From: JAFGIG01 sp964397545
Lineage (GTDB): Bacteria; SDB-A
Direction of reading: 5' to 3'
Assembly: GCA_964397545.1 (NCBI GenBank)
Contig: CAYNIW010000005.1
Location: forward strand, 43,553-107,552
Length of the DNA stretch: 64,000 nt
Below are positions 1 to 7,879 of this stretch, piece by piece. Under the pieces are notes generated by a model. The model worked only from the letters and a program-made list of their open reading frames with translations. It was not told the DNA's origin and ran no database searches. Made by a program: the position numbers and the translations under genes. Numbering within the stretch: position 1 is the first letter of the stretch; each line of letters begins with the position of its first letter.

Positions 1-115
1 GGAAAGCCAGACCCCTCATCAGCTCCTCTCCCAAAAAAGCGGGAACCAAGCCTCTGCCGGGATCTTTTTTCATCTGAATTGTCCCGCCGGTGGCGAGTAT
101 GAAGATTTTTTTCAT
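1..115 (-). CDS. L-asparaginase-like protein, N-terminal fragment
   Basis: Only the first 38 codons lie in the window; the rest runs off the left edge. The reverse-strand reading starts with ATG AAA AAA ATC TTC and carries ATGGTIQ at about residues 8-14, the N-terminal Thr motif (TGGTI) of the asparaginase/glutaminase family. In that family this Thr is a catalytic nucleophile for hydrolysing asparagine to aspartate and ammonia. The start codon overlaps the stop of the upstream response-regulator gene (ATGA), so the two are probably translationally coupled. No signal peptide is visible, which favours a cytoplasmic type I-like enzyme. Family assignment rests on a short motif, so substrate is uncertain. 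Confidence 0.72.
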   Translation of the reverse strand, partial: MKKIFILATGGTIQMKKDPGRGLVPAFLGEELMRGLAF

Positions 116-1449
116 CTTCTCATTTCTATCTCGTCGAGGAAATGCTCCTGTGTGAAATCGAATATAAATTGGAAAATCTCTTCGAGGTCTATGAGGTTAT
201 ACTCCGGAACTGCAAACCATTTGGGGTTTTCGAAAGGGAGGCCAGCGGCTTTCTGTCCTACCGGCGAAATCACCGCGCAGGGTATCTGCGCCCTGTAGCT
301 GTTAAATCTCCTCGCTATTTCAATTCCGTCGTTTCTTGCTTCCTCGTCCGTCGGATCCACGAATACCACGAGGGCATTTGCCTGTTCGAGAAAAACCTGC
401 CAGAGCAAGTTGAATTTTCTTTTCCCGCTGCTGACAACTATGTCTATTGAAAAATCCTTCATCACGTCGAGTTTGGCAAAACTCGATATTGCACTGTCTT
501 TCTTTGAGACACGAATTTCCCTGCCGATATATTTGAGTATGCTCGATATGAAAAAGTCGAGCATTTCTTTTCTATTGTCCTTCCAGATGTCTATAACAAG
601 AATCTCGAAAATTCTTTTTTCACCGAGAGCAATTTTTTTCGACAGGTCCTCCATTTTTTTCAGAACTTTTGATTCTGCGGATGTCTCGACCTGTAAAAGT
701 GCCTGCGTGAGCTCTTTTACGGCGGTGTTGTCTCTCGCCTCCTCATCCATCAGTCTGATGCCTTCCAGAAGCAGATGAGAGAGGTTTTCCCTGACAGTGA
801 CCTCCGGAGGAGTTATGTCGGGGGTATAGACAAAGATACCGTCCTGCCAGCTGATTATGTGATATATCGCGTTACTGCCTCTTAGCCTCCCCGACTCTGA
901 GTGGACTATAACTCCCTTGTCGAAAAAGACTACGGCATTTTTTTCCGTGCTCTTTATTTCGAGAGATCCAGTCTTGGCACCCATTTCCATGAATTGGAGA
1001 AGGTCCACGACCGGAAAACTCGCAACCGATCCTCCGAAACCTTTAATATTGTTCAGAACAAATTCGTCGTCGTATCTCTGATTAAGGAGATTCTCGGCGA
1101 CTGCGAGCAATTCTTCGCTGTTCACCGGTTTTGAAAGGCAGGCGTCGGCTCCGGCACGGTATCCCTGGATTCTTTCGGCCGGATCCGTTGTCGCGGTCAA
1201 AAGAATGACGGGGATGCTTTTTTTTCTGTGGTCGTCCCTGAGTCTTTTGCAAATATTTATACCGCCGACTCCGGGCATCTGATCGTCAAGAACCGCAATG
1301 TGAAAATCTTCATCGAGCAGTCTTTCCAGAGTATCGGATCCATTTTCTTCCCTGACAATATCATATTTTTTGCCGCTGAAAACGTCCCCCATTACTTTCA
1401 TCATGTGAGGATCATCTTCGGCAAGCATTATTCTTATCTTGCCGTTCAT
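112..1449 (-). CDS. Response regulator: REC + DUF4388 (PATAN) + degenerate GTPase-like domain
   Basis: Residues ~5-125 form a receiver domain with the acidic pair EDD, phosphoacceptor Asp in VLDDQMPG (about residue 55), Thr in LLTATTD and Lys in LSKP. Residues ~140-240 match DUF4388/PATAN, an output module common in Myxococcus-like and FCB bacteria. The C-terminal ~170 residues resemble a Ras/MglA-type G domain around its G3-G4 half (LLWQVFLEQANALVVFVD), but I find no P-loop GxxxxGKS/T and no NKxD, so nucleotide binding is doubtful. Start chosen at 1449 rather than 1455 because a promoter (-10 TAGATA) ends 6 nt before that ATG, giving a leaderless mRNA. No kinase is adjacent. The stop overlaps the asparaginase-like start. 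Confidence 0.85.
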   Translation of the reverse strand: MNGKIRIMLAEDDPHMMKVMGDVFSGKKYDIVREENGSDTLERLLDEDFHIAVLDDQMPGVGGINICKRLRDDHRKKSIPVILLTATTDPAERIQGYRAGADACLSKPVNSEELLAVAENLLNQRYDDEFVLNNIKGFGGSVASFPVVDLLQFMEMGAKTGSLEIKSTEKNAVVFFDKGVIVHSESGRLRGSNAIYHIISWQDGIFVYTPDITPPEVTVRENLSHLLLEGIRLMDEEARDNTAVKELTQALLQVETSAESKVLKKMEDLSKKIALGEKRIFEILVIDIWKDNRKEMLDFFISSILKYIGREIRVSKKDSAISSFAKLDVMKDFSIDIVVSSGKRKFNLLWQVFLEQANALVVFVDPTDEEARNDGIEIARRFNSYRAQIPCAVISPVGQKAAGLPFENPKWFAVPEYNLIDLEEIFQFIFDFTQEHFLDEIEMRR

Positions 1450-1455
1450 AATCAT

Positions 1456-1484
1456 TATCTAACATAAAAACACAAAATAATCAA
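1456..1484 (-). promoter_or_regulatory. Leaderless sigma-70-type promoter of the REC-DUF4388 gene
   Basis: Reverse strand: TTGATT (1479-1484), 17-nt spacer, TAGATA (1456-1461). The -10 box ends 6 nt before the ATG at 1449, so predicted +1 falls on or next to the start codon. No Shine-Dalgarno is present. Confidence 0.6.
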
Positions 1485-1535
1485 TTTAGTTTATGCTCGT
1501 TCGCCAATGCAGATGAGGTTCGGAATAACCCGCTT

Positions 1536-2426
1536 TCAGAGTATTTTCTTTCTGTCAGAAACGAATTCCAGAATGATGTTTCTTATCTCTCTGTCAGTTC
1601 TGGCGTCTATGAAATATATGCCGTTAGAACTGCACTCTTCATATATTTTTTTCTCAAGATAGGACATCTTTTCGTCGAATTTCTTTTTTGTCCCGGAAAA
1701 TTCAGCGAATATTCTCCTCTGTTTTTCCGGATCGAATAGAGTTGAATCGTTTTTGAAACCGTATCTCACTTCTTTGGGATCCCTCACCCAGAAAAGCACG
1801 ACTTCATTTTTTCTGTATCGCAAACCCTTCAAAGGCTTTATGAATTCCGGACCTTCTCCGAGAAGATCGGAAACTATTATTATCATACTTCTTTTTTTTA
1901 CCCTTTCGCCAAGGTCGTAGAGAATTTTTTCTATATCGGTTGGACCGCTGAATTGGGTTTTCTCTATCAAACTTATAACCCGCCTTACGTGAAGGGATGT
2001 GCCGCGCGGAGGCACTATTTTGTCAATGTTTTCCCCGAAAGATAAAAATCCAACCATGTCTCTCTGCCTCGCCAGAAGATATACGAGGGAAGCGCACAAA
2101 ATTTTCGCGTAAAAGGATTTTTTTATACTCCCGCTTCCATAGTCCATGGAAGCAGATGAATCGAGGACCACATAAGCCTGCAGATTCGTCCTGTCTTCGA
2201 ATTCCTTGAGGACAATTTTGTCTCTTCTGCTGGTCGCCTTCCAGTCTATCCTTTTGGTTTCGTCGCCGGGATAGTATTTTCTGTGCTGAGAAAATTCTAC
2301 GGAAAAACCTTTGTAAACGCTTCTGTGAAAACCGCTGAAAAGGCCTTCGACAACTATTTTCGCAATGATGTTGAGAGAGGAAGATTTAAGAAGATCGTAA
2401 GGTATCTCAGCTCCGGGTTTATTCAC
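1536..2426 (-). CDS. DUF58 domain protein with vWA-like fold
   Basis: A 296-residue cytoplasmic protein. The DUF58 signature is clear: FSEFSQHRKYYPGDE-like block near residue 45-55 with RIDWKATSRR, then DSSASM (about residue 92), a MIDAS-like DxSxS metal site of von Willebrand A folds, and TDIEKIL followed by IIIVSDLLGEG. DUF58 proteins usually accompany MoxR AAA+ ATPases and BatA/B-type membrane proteins in envelope-stress or chaperone-like modules; no moxR is adjacent here, although a DUF4175-like protein, often found in the same modules, lies at 51-54 kb. Start is GTG at 2426, preceded by AGAGG at suitable spacing, so this gene is leadered. It diverges from the ABC pair at 2508. Confidence 0.85.
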   Translation of the reverse strand: MNKPGAEIPYDLLKSSSLNIIAKIVVEGLFSGFHRSVYKGFSVEFSQHRKYYPGDETKRIDWKATSRRDKIVLKEFEDRTNLQAYVVLDSSASMDYGSGSIKKSFYAKILCASLVYLLARQRDMVGFLSFGENIDKIVPPRGTSLHVRRVISLIEKTQFSGPTDIEKILYDLGERVKKRSMIIIVSDLLGEGPEFIKPLKGLRYRKNEVVLFWVRDPKEVRYGFKNDSTLFDPEKQRRIFAEFSGTKKKFDEKMSYLEKKIYEECSSNGIYFIDARTDREIRNIILEFVSDRKKIL

Positions 2427-2473
2427 AAAAAAGCCTCTTTAATTTTGTTTTCCGAAAAGATTAATATCACTAA

Positions 2474-2501
2474 TTGAAATTACAGCTCATTATGATATTA
2501 T
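2474..2501 (+). promoter_or_regulatory. Leaderless promoter of the ABC exporter operon
   Basis: TTGAAA (2474-2479), 16-nt spacer, TATTAT (2496-2501); the ATG at 2508 begins 6 nt after the -10 box and has no Shine-Dalgarno. Confidence 0.55.
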
Positions 2502-2507
2502 TTTCTG

Positions 2508-3227
2508 ATGCTCGCAATTAGAGATTTGAAAAAATACTACGGCAAAGTCCGGGCTGTTGACGGAGTAAATATAGAAATCCCGGAGAAAAGCATTTTCGCT
2601 TTCATTGGCCCAAACGGCGCCGGCAAGACAACCACAATAAAAATACTCGCGACTCTACTTCTGCCCGATGCAGGCGAAGTTAAAATTGGCGGCATAGATC
2701 TGGTCAAAGAACCAAAAAAAATAAAAAAGCTGATAGGATACATCCCCGACACCCCTTTTCTTTACGACAAACTCACGGGAAGGGAATTTCTTCAGTTCGT
2801 CTCCGAACTGTTTTACATTGACAGAAAGACATTCAAAAAACGCCTGTCCTATCTCGATGATTATCTCGCTTTCGGAGACTGGATAGACAATCTCGTCGAA
2901 AACTATTCTCATGGAATGAAACAGAGAGTAGCCATAGCGTCTTCTCTGATCCACGATCCATATCTTCTTCTCATAGACGAACCGATGGTCGGTCTTGACC
3001 CGCTGTCTGCGAAAAGAGTGAAAGATCTTTTTAAGGATTTTGCCAGCGGCGGCAAAATTGTCTTTCTGTCAACCCACACGCTCTCTCTCGCTGAAGACAT
3101 AGCTGACATGGTCGGAGTAATTAACCGGGGTAAATTAATACACAGGGGAAGCCCTGAAGAACTGACTTCCCGGAAAAGGGAGAATCTCGAAGAAATTTTC
3201 CTGAAGATGATAGCAGAGCAGGCATGA
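2508..3227 (+). CDS. ABC transporter ATP-binding protein
   Basis: A 239-residue nucleotide-binding subunit. Walker A GPNGAGKTT at residues 34-42, signature block YSHGMKQR near 133-140, Walker B LLLIDEP followed by the D-loop (VGLDP), and the switch His in STHTLS. The architecture is that of ABC-2 type exporters (CcmA/NatA-like), where a small ATPase pairs with a multi-spanning permease. The permease start overlaps this gene's stop (ATGA at 3224-3227), so the pair is co-translated. The transported substrate cannot be read from the sequence. Confidence 0.92.
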   Translation: MLAIRDLKKYYGKVRAVDGVNIEIPEKSIFAFIGPNGAGKTTTIKILATLLLPDAGEVKIGGIDLVKEPKKIKKLIGYIPDTPFLYDKLTGREFLQFVSELFYIDRKTFKKRLSYLDDYLAFGDWIDNLVENYSHGMKQRVAIASSLIHDPYLLLIDEPMVGLDPLSAKRVKDLFKDFASGGKIVFLSTHTLSLAEDIADMVGVINRGKLIHRGSPEELTSRKRENLEEIFLKMIAEQA

Positions 3228-4882
3228 GGTCGCTTCTGCGGTTGAAACTGATGGTTCTTAAAAGGGAACTGCTGAGTTTTTCCGCCCAAAACCTTGTAAA
3301 ATCAGTTTCATTCATCACGGTTATAACCCTTTTTTATACAGGAATATACGCCATACTGAAGAGGATTTTCGGTTTTCTCTACATAGAAGAATACATAGGC
3401 CCTGTGATCATAACAAGACTCATAGCCATGACTTTTTCGTCTTTCTTCTTTTTTCTTATTATCAGCAACATTATTACATCCATCCCTACTTTTTTCAGGA
3501 ATCCCGAGGTTGATTATCTATTTTCCCTTCCCCTCGACGCTAAAAAAATATTCGCGTCGCGGCTCATTGAAAACATCGTTTACGCTTCATGGGCAAGCGT
3601 AATAGTCAACATACCTGTCATAAACGCATACGGTTCAATTTACATGGGTTCATTCAAATACTACGCAGTTTCAGTTCTCTCTCTTTTTTTGTTTCTGCTG
3701 ACGACGGCATCAGCGGGAATATTCATAATTTTTATGATATTTCCGGCGTTTCTGAGTTTTTCAAGGCTTAAAATCGCTTTTACGGCGATAGCCATAGTCT
3801 CTTTACTCATTGTATTTTATCTTTCCATGAAATTTAACATCCTCTTCAGGGTTCCTGATATCACCACGATGCAGGGCGTTCTTGACTATATAAACTCAAT
3901 TGAACTTCCGGCTTTCAGATATCTTCCCTCCGAGTTTTTCGCCCAAACAATGAAAGACTCGGTTAAACCGGGTTTTGCCTGGCTCAGACCGCTAGGCGCC
4001 ATGGCATCATATTGTCTGGCTGGATTCGCTCTTCTGGGAGTTTCTTCCCTCAGGTATCAGAAGCTTTTTTTGACGATTCCGGCAGTTTCAGGAAGCACAT
4101 CAAAAAAAACGAAGGGGTTCCCCGCAGTAAAAGGCAGAATTTTCAGGTCGGCGAGAATACTCGCTTATAAAGACCTGCTCGTATTTTTTCGGGAACCGAC
4201 ACAGTGGGGTCAGAGCCTTATTCTCGTCCTTTTGCTAATCATATACATTTTAGGCATCATAAACTCGTCTTTCAACGTCAGGCTTCCTGTGTTTATGACT
4301 TTTATCTCCTTCGCCAACATCGCTTTTGTTTCTTACCTTATGGTCACAATCTCCGTGCGTTTTACCTATCCGGCCATAAGCCTGGAAGGAAATTCTTTCT
4401 GGCTTATGAGAACATACACTGACCTGAGGACTTTTTTGGCGATAAAATATTTCATCGGCTTAATCCCAATTCTCCTGACGGGAATTATGCTCGTATCCCT
4501 TGGCAATTATTTTCTCAAGACGGGAAAGTTAATCGCCTTAATCGGTATAATCAACATCTTTCTGTTTTCATGGGCAATAACAGGCATTAATATCGGCATA
4601 GGCGGCATGGTTCCGAATTTCAAAGAGAAAAACCCTTCAAGACTCTCCGCGGGAGCAGGAGGGATAATAGCCGCGGTTGTCAGTCTTTTCTATCTGATCT
4701 TCTCTCTGATTGTAATGAACCAATGGGCTTTTGATTATTTCAAAACGACTTTTTTCTTCGGAGGAAAGGTGAATTACCTTCTTTTGGCAGTTTGCCAGTC
4801 GGTTGTCATTTTGTTAACAGCAGTTTTCGCGATAACCTTCCCTCTTTTGGCGCTCAGGTCGCTCAAAAAAATCAATCTCTGA
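3224..4882 (+). CDS. ABC-2 type permease, 'putative ABC exporter' family
   Basis: A 552-residue, very hydrophobic protein with about 12 predicted membrane segments arranged in two halves of about six. The segment YKDLLVFFREPTQWGQ, about residue 310, is the characteristic amphipathic block of large ABC-2 exporters that carry both halves of the channel in one chain. It partners the ATPase encoded just upstream with a 4-nt overlap. Substrate unknown; drug, lipid or peptide export are all possible. yigZ follows after 10 nt and may belong to the same transcript. Confidence 0.85.
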   Translation: MRSLLRLKLMVLKRELLSFSAQNLVKSVSFITVITLFYTGIYAILKRIFGFLYIEEYIGPVIITRLIAMTFSSFFFFLIISNIITSIPTFFRNPEVDYLFSLPLDAKKIFASRLIENIVYASWASVIVNIPVINAYGSIYMGSFKYYAVSVLSLFLFLLTTASAGIFIIFMIFPAFLSFSRLKIAFTAIAIVSLLIVFYLSMKFNILFRVPDITTMQGVLDYINSIELPAFRYLPSEFFAQTMKDSVKPGFAWLRPLGAMASYCLAGFALLGVSSLRYQKLFLTIPAVSGSTSKKTKGFPAVKGRIFRSARILAYKDLLVFFREPTQWGQSLILVLLLIIYILGIINSSFNVRLPVFMTFISFANIAFVSYLMVTISVRFTYPAISLEGNSFWLMRTYTDLRTFLAIKYFIGLIPILLTGIMLVSLGNYFLKTGKLIALIGIINIFLFSWAITGINIGIGGMVPNFKEKNPSRLSAGAGGIIAAVVSLFYLIFSLIVMNQWAFDYFKTTFFFGGKVNYLLLAVCQSVVILLTAVFAITFPLLALRSLKKINL

Positions 4883-4892
4883 ATTTTTCAAA

Positions 4893-5528
4893 ATGAATAA
4901 ATACGTTCCAAAATCTCCTTCAGAAGCCCGGATCACAGAGAAAAAGAGCCGCTTTATTGCATATATCGCGCGATCCCGGGACGAACAAGAGGCAAAAAAA
5001 ATAATCTCCGATCGCCGGAAAACAGTTAAAAACGCCAATCATCATCCCTACGCTTTTATCCTAAACGGGCTTAAAAAATACTCTGACGACGGAGAGCCGG
5101 CAGGAACTTCCGGAAAGCCGATTTTAACGCGGATGGAAAGAGCGGAACTCTCTGAAACGGTGATAATCGTCAGCAGAATTTTCGGAGGGATAAAACTCGG
5201 AGCCGCTGGCCTCACCAGAGCTTACGTCAAGGCGGCGTTCTCGGCAATAGAGGCGGCCAGACTGCAAAAGCTCGTGAAGGTCGCAGATTTTGAATTAAAT
5301 TGCAGTTATAAGGATTTAGAAGAGTTCAAAGGTCTGACAGGTTCAGTTAAACTTTATTTCACGAAAGAACTTTTCACGGAGAATGTCCTGATTTCTTTTT
5401 CGGTTCTCGAATCAGACGAAAAAATACTGGCTGAACTGCTCAAAAGAGTTAAAAGAACACTGCCCCTGCCTATAAAAAAAGGCGAAAGATCCGTTTTAAT
5501 AGATTTTCTACCTGAAAAATCCGGCTAA
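4893..5528 (+). CDS. yigZ: YigZ/IMPACT family protein (UPF0029)
   Basis: A 211-residue protein. Residues ~15-125 form the UPF0029/IMPACT domain with the conserved KKSRFIA, HHPYAF, SDDGEPAGTSGKP and FGGIKLGAAGLTRAY blocks; the remainder matches the DUF1949 C-terminal domain. The family includes E. coli YigZ and yeast/mammalian IMPACT; its bacterial role is thought to concern translation or ribosome-associated regulation but is not settled. It starts 10 nt after the ABC permease, without a Shine-Dalgarno. Its 3' end overlaps that of the convergent thioesterase gene by 21 bp. Confidence 0.92.
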   Translation: MNKYVPKSPSEARITEKKSRFIAYIARSRDEQEAKKIISDRRKTVKNANHHPYAFILNGLKKYSDDGEPAGTSGKPILTRMERAELSETVIIVSRIFGGIKLGAAGLTRAYVKAAFSAIEAARLQKLVKVADFELNCSYKDLEEFKGLTGSVKLYFTKELFTENVLISFSVLESDEKILAELLKRVKRTLPLPIKKGERSVLIDFLPEKSG

Positions 5529-5990
5529 CGGGCCTTTGTCCACGTCCATTTGAGCCATCTGGGAGAATCTTTTTCTGTCTGGCATATAGTAAATTCCTTT
5601 GGCGCTGCAAAAGACTTTTCTGTCTTTGTCTTCTATTTGAGATTCACATGTGACGGTTCTGCGCTTTACTTCAATCACTCTGGCTGTCGCTTTCAAATCC
5701 GCTCCGAGAGGCAGAGGATGTTTGTATTTCAATTCCATTGACAGAGTTACAGCCATGATCTTTGTCTTCTCGAAAGAAGCCCAGAACATAACTTCGTCGA
5801 GAATGGTGCCGGCTATGCCTCCGTGAAGCATCCCCGGAAAACCTTCATGCTTTATATCCGTCTTAAAGAAAGCGAAAACATTATCCCCTTCTCTGAAAAA
5901 CTCAAGATGAAGACCATGGGAGTTGTGAGGTGAACAGGCAAAGCAATTGTAACTGCCGAGAAGTTCAAATGGATTCTTTACTTTTTCCAT
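5508..5990 (-). CDS. PaaI/THEM4-like hotdog-fold thioesterase
   Basis: A 160-residue protein with the hotdog-fold signature: CFACSPHNSHGLHLEF at the N-terminus, then HEGFPGMLHGGIAGTILDEVM, in which the HGG and the Asp/Glu of the central helix form the usual acyl-CoA thioesterase site, then a KYKHPLPLG strand and VTCESQIEDKDRKVFCSAKG. The arrangement with an N-terminal Cys-x2-Cys stretch is common in bacterial THEM4/5-like proteins. The substrate is presumably an acyl-CoA, with chain type not determinable. Convergent with yigZ, divergent from lptE. Confidence 0.88.
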   Translation of the reverse strand: MEKVKNPFELLGSYNCFACSPHNSHGLHLEFFREGDNVFAFFKTDIKHEGFPGMLHGGIAGTILDEVMFWASFEKTKIMAVTLSMELKYKHPLPLGADLKATARVIEVKRRTVTCESQIEDKDRKVFCSAKGIYYMPDRKRFSQMAQMDVDKGPLAGFFR

Positions 5991-6010
5991 ACAAGATATG
6001 ATAATAAACC

Positions 6011-6505
6011 GTGATTTTCAAAATGTCAAAAATTTCGACACTGCTGATCTTTTTTATTGCCGGCTGTGTCTCTTATTCTTTTCACGGAGGCGCTTTTCCT
6101 CTGAAATCTCAGAGCATTTCAGTTCCTGTCGCTGAAAATACATCCGGGATGTATGGCATTGAGCAGGAATTTACAGAATCTGTCAGAAGCGCTTTTATTA
6201 AGGATGCACGCCTGCAGTTGACTGATTCGAAAGATCCTGACTTGTCGCTTTATCTTAAGGTCTCTTCTTACTCAAATGAAGTTTTTTCTTATACCTCAGA
6301 CGAAAAAATTGAGCAATATCAAGTTTCCATTGGGGTGAGCGTCACTTACATCAACAATATGGAAAGCGACACTATCTGGAAGGACAAACTAATTATTGCA
6401 AACGGCATTTATTCAGCATATAATGGGTCAGAAGATGACGGAAAGAAGTCTGCTTATGAAGATTTTTCGAAAATCCTCATTTCTTTGATGACAGAAAACT
6501 GGTAA
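6011..6505 (+). CDS. lptE: LptE-like LPS-assembly lipoprotein
   Basis: A 164-residue lipoprotein: hydrophobic signal followed by the lipobox IAGC with Cys19 as the lipidated residue. The mature part has the LptE pattern: YSFHGG..PLKSQSISVPVAEN, then EQEFTESVRSAFIKDARLQLTD and a QVSIGVSVTY strand, as in the family that plugs the LptD outer-membrane barrel during lipopolysaccharide insertion. Start could be GTG 6011, 8 nt after a TATGAT box at 5997-6002 (a possible leaderless start), or ATG 6023; both keep the signal peptide. HU follows after 32 nt. LptD is not in the window. Confidence 0.82.
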   Translation: MIFKMSKISTLLIFFIAGCVSYSFHGGAFPLKSQSISVPVAENTSGMYGIEQEFTESVRSAFIKDARLQLTDSKDPDLSLYLKVSSYSNEVFSYTSDEKIEQYQVSIGVSVTYINNMESDTIWKDKLIIANGIYSAYNGSEDDGKKSAYEDFSKILISLMTENW

Positions 6506-6537
6506 ACTGTGCCCAACGTTTTGAAAAGGAGTCAAAA

Positions 6538-6831
6538 ATGAGAGACACGACAAAAACAAAAATGGATCTTATAAATGAAGTCGCTGAATCTACTGGTTTT
6601 CCCAAGAAAGACACGAGTATTGTTGTCAACGCTTTCATCGACGCCCTCGTTGGAACTATAGCAAGACACGAAAGAGTTGAAATTAGAGGTTTCGGCGTTT
6701 TCAAGGTCAAAAGCAGAAAAGGAAGAAGCGCCATAAATCCGAGGACAAAACAGATGATGAACATTCCGGATCACTTGGCCCCAACTTTCAAACCGGCGAG
6801 ATTTATAAAAGAATCAGTTAAAAAAAATTGA
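6538..6831 (+). CDS. HU/IHF family DNA-binding protein
   Basis: A 97-residue HU-type protein: helical N-terminus (KMDLINEVAESTGFPKKDT), the VEIRGFGVFKVKSRKGRSAINPRTK strand-and-arm region and the C-terminal PTFKPARFIKE. GFGxF and the Pro in NPRT, which intercalates in HU and IHF, are both present. It probably acts as a nucleoid protein that bends and compacts DNA. A Shine-Dalgarno-like AAAAGGAG lies 8-10 nt before the ATG. Immediately followed by the tiny ribosomal-protein ORF at 6843, whose ribosome-binding site begins 2 nt after this stop. Confidence 0.95.
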   Translation: MRDTTKTKMDLINEVAESTGFPKKDTSIVVNAFIDALVGTIARHERVEIRGFGVFKVKSRKGRSAINPRTKQMMNIPDHLAPTFKPARFIKESVKKN

Positions 6832-6842
6832 TAGGAGGAACT

Positions 6843-6938
6843 TTGCCCTGCGGTAGAAAAAGAAAATTACAGAAAATTCGCACACATAAACTGAAAAAAA
6901 AACGCAGACTCAACAGACATAAAAAGAAAATCAGATAA
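6843..6938 (+). CDS. mS38/bS22-like small ribosomal protein (AURKAIP1/COX24 domain)
   Basis: A 31-codon ORF, too short for ordinary gene finding. It starts with TTG at 6843, 4 nt after AGGAGG (6833-6838). The product begins MPCGRKRK, contains IRTHKLKKKRR and ends NRHKKKIR; 19 of its 31 residues are Lys, Arg or His. This matches the AURKAIP1/COX24 pattern (KRK..KI..HK.KK.R...RHKKK) of mitochondrial mS38 and its short bacterial relatives, including actinobacterial bS22, which bind the small ribosomal subunit near the decoding region. Cotranscription with HU is likely, and tRNA-Arg lies 29 nt downstream. Assignment is by motif memory, but the dense basic pattern and strong ribosome-binding site make a real gene likely. 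Confidence 0.78.
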   Translation: MPCGRKRKLQKIRTHKLKKKRRLNRHKKKIR

Positions 6939-6967
6939 CTAAAAAGAGATTTTCCACAATCGCACAC

Positions 6968-7041
6968 GTGCCCGTGGCTCAATCGGATAGAGCAGCGGAT
7001 TCCGGATCCGCAGGTTGAAGGTTCGAGTCCTTTCGGGCACG
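6968..7041 (+). tRNA. tRNA-Arg (anticodon CCG)
   Basis: Full cloverleaf: acceptor GTGCCCG (6968-6974) pairs CGGGCAC (7034-7040); D arm GCTC/GAGC; anticodon arm GCGGA-TTCCGGA-TCCGC with CCG at the centre; T arm GAAGG-TTCGAGT-CCTTT. The discriminator is G7041, and CCA is not encoded. The next gene starts 7 nt after the tRNA end. Confidence 0.95.
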
Positions 7042-7048
7042 GATAAAT

Positions 7049-7879
7049 ATGCTTGAAAAGATATGCGGTCTCAGGATTGATATTGACACAAAAACAGGTC
7101 TGAATCACGGCGTTCCGGAAATACTGAAAATACTCTCCCGTTATAAAGTCAAGGCTTCATTTTTCTTCTCCACAGGACCTGATGATTTCATGCTTTCTTT
7201 TTCAAGACTTTTCATTGAAAAAAATTTTGCTAAAAAAATCATCAGAGGCAGTGATTCATATTTGAACCTGCTTAATAACAGCCCGTCAAAATCACTTAAA
7301 GATACAGCCGCCCGTGTCCTCTCAGAAGGGCATGAAGCCGGGCTTCACGGTTTTTCACATTTCAGGTGGGTGTCCTCTTTCAGACCGGGAAAAGAAAAGT
7401 TTTTTTTTCAAAAACTTATCAAAGGTTTGGAAGAGTTCTCCTATTCGACCGGTTTAATCCCTTCTTTCACGGGAGCTCCCGGTTGGAAAGTCTCTTCTGA
7501 TTTTCTCAAACTTCAGGATTCTATCGGTTTCGACTACGCCAGTGACGTCAGATCCGCCTCCCCCTTTTACCCGCTAACTGAAAAAAACGAGAAACTAAAA
7601 ACAATCCAGATACCGGTGAGTCTTCCGACGCTCGATGAACTGATTTTATCCGGAGATTCTTTTGATTATGTTCTGAAAGGAGGCGGAGTTTACTGCGCAC
7701 ACGCTGAACTGGAAGGCATAAAATACGCTTATTTCCTCGAAAAGCTGATCTCTGAAAACAAAAAAGCGGGAAACTCATTTGCCCCGCTGAGTTATATTAA
7801 AAAGAAAAGTTCCCCTGCCTGCAGAAAAATATTTCTTTCGTATATCAGAGGCAGGACAAACCCGGTCGCTGTCGCGTGA
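7049..7879 (+). CDS. ArnD-like polysaccharide deacetylase family protein
   Basis: A 276-residue NodB/polysaccharide-deacetylase-fold protein. The opening LRIDIDTKTGLNHGVPEIL and KVKASFFFSTGPDD match ArnD, which deformylates 4-formamido-arabinose on undecaprenyl phosphate; GHEAGLHGFSHF supplies the metal-binding His motif, and SFTGAPGWKVS and IQIPVSLPTLDELI the later conserved blocks. The catalytic Asp is in RIDID. No other arn genes are present, so the true substrate may be another undecaprenyl-linked or envelope sugar. It starts 7 nt after tRNA-Arg, so processing of a joint transcript would leave a near-leaderless mRNA. The stop overlaps the next gene (GTGA). Confidence 0.82.
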   Translation: MLEKICGLRIDIDTKTGLNHGVPEILKILSRYKVKASFFFSTGPDDFMLSFSRLFIEKNFAKKIIRGSDSYLNLLNNSPSKSLKDTAARVLSEGHEAGLHGFSHFRWVSSFRPGKEKFFFQKLIKGLEEFSYSTGLIPSFTGAPGWKVSSDFLKLQDSIGFDYASDVRSASPFYPLTEKNEKLKTIQIPVSLPTLDELILSGDSFDYVLKGGGVYCAHAELEGIKYAYFLEKLISENKKAGNSFAPLSYIKKKSSPACRKIFLSYIRGRTNPVAVA

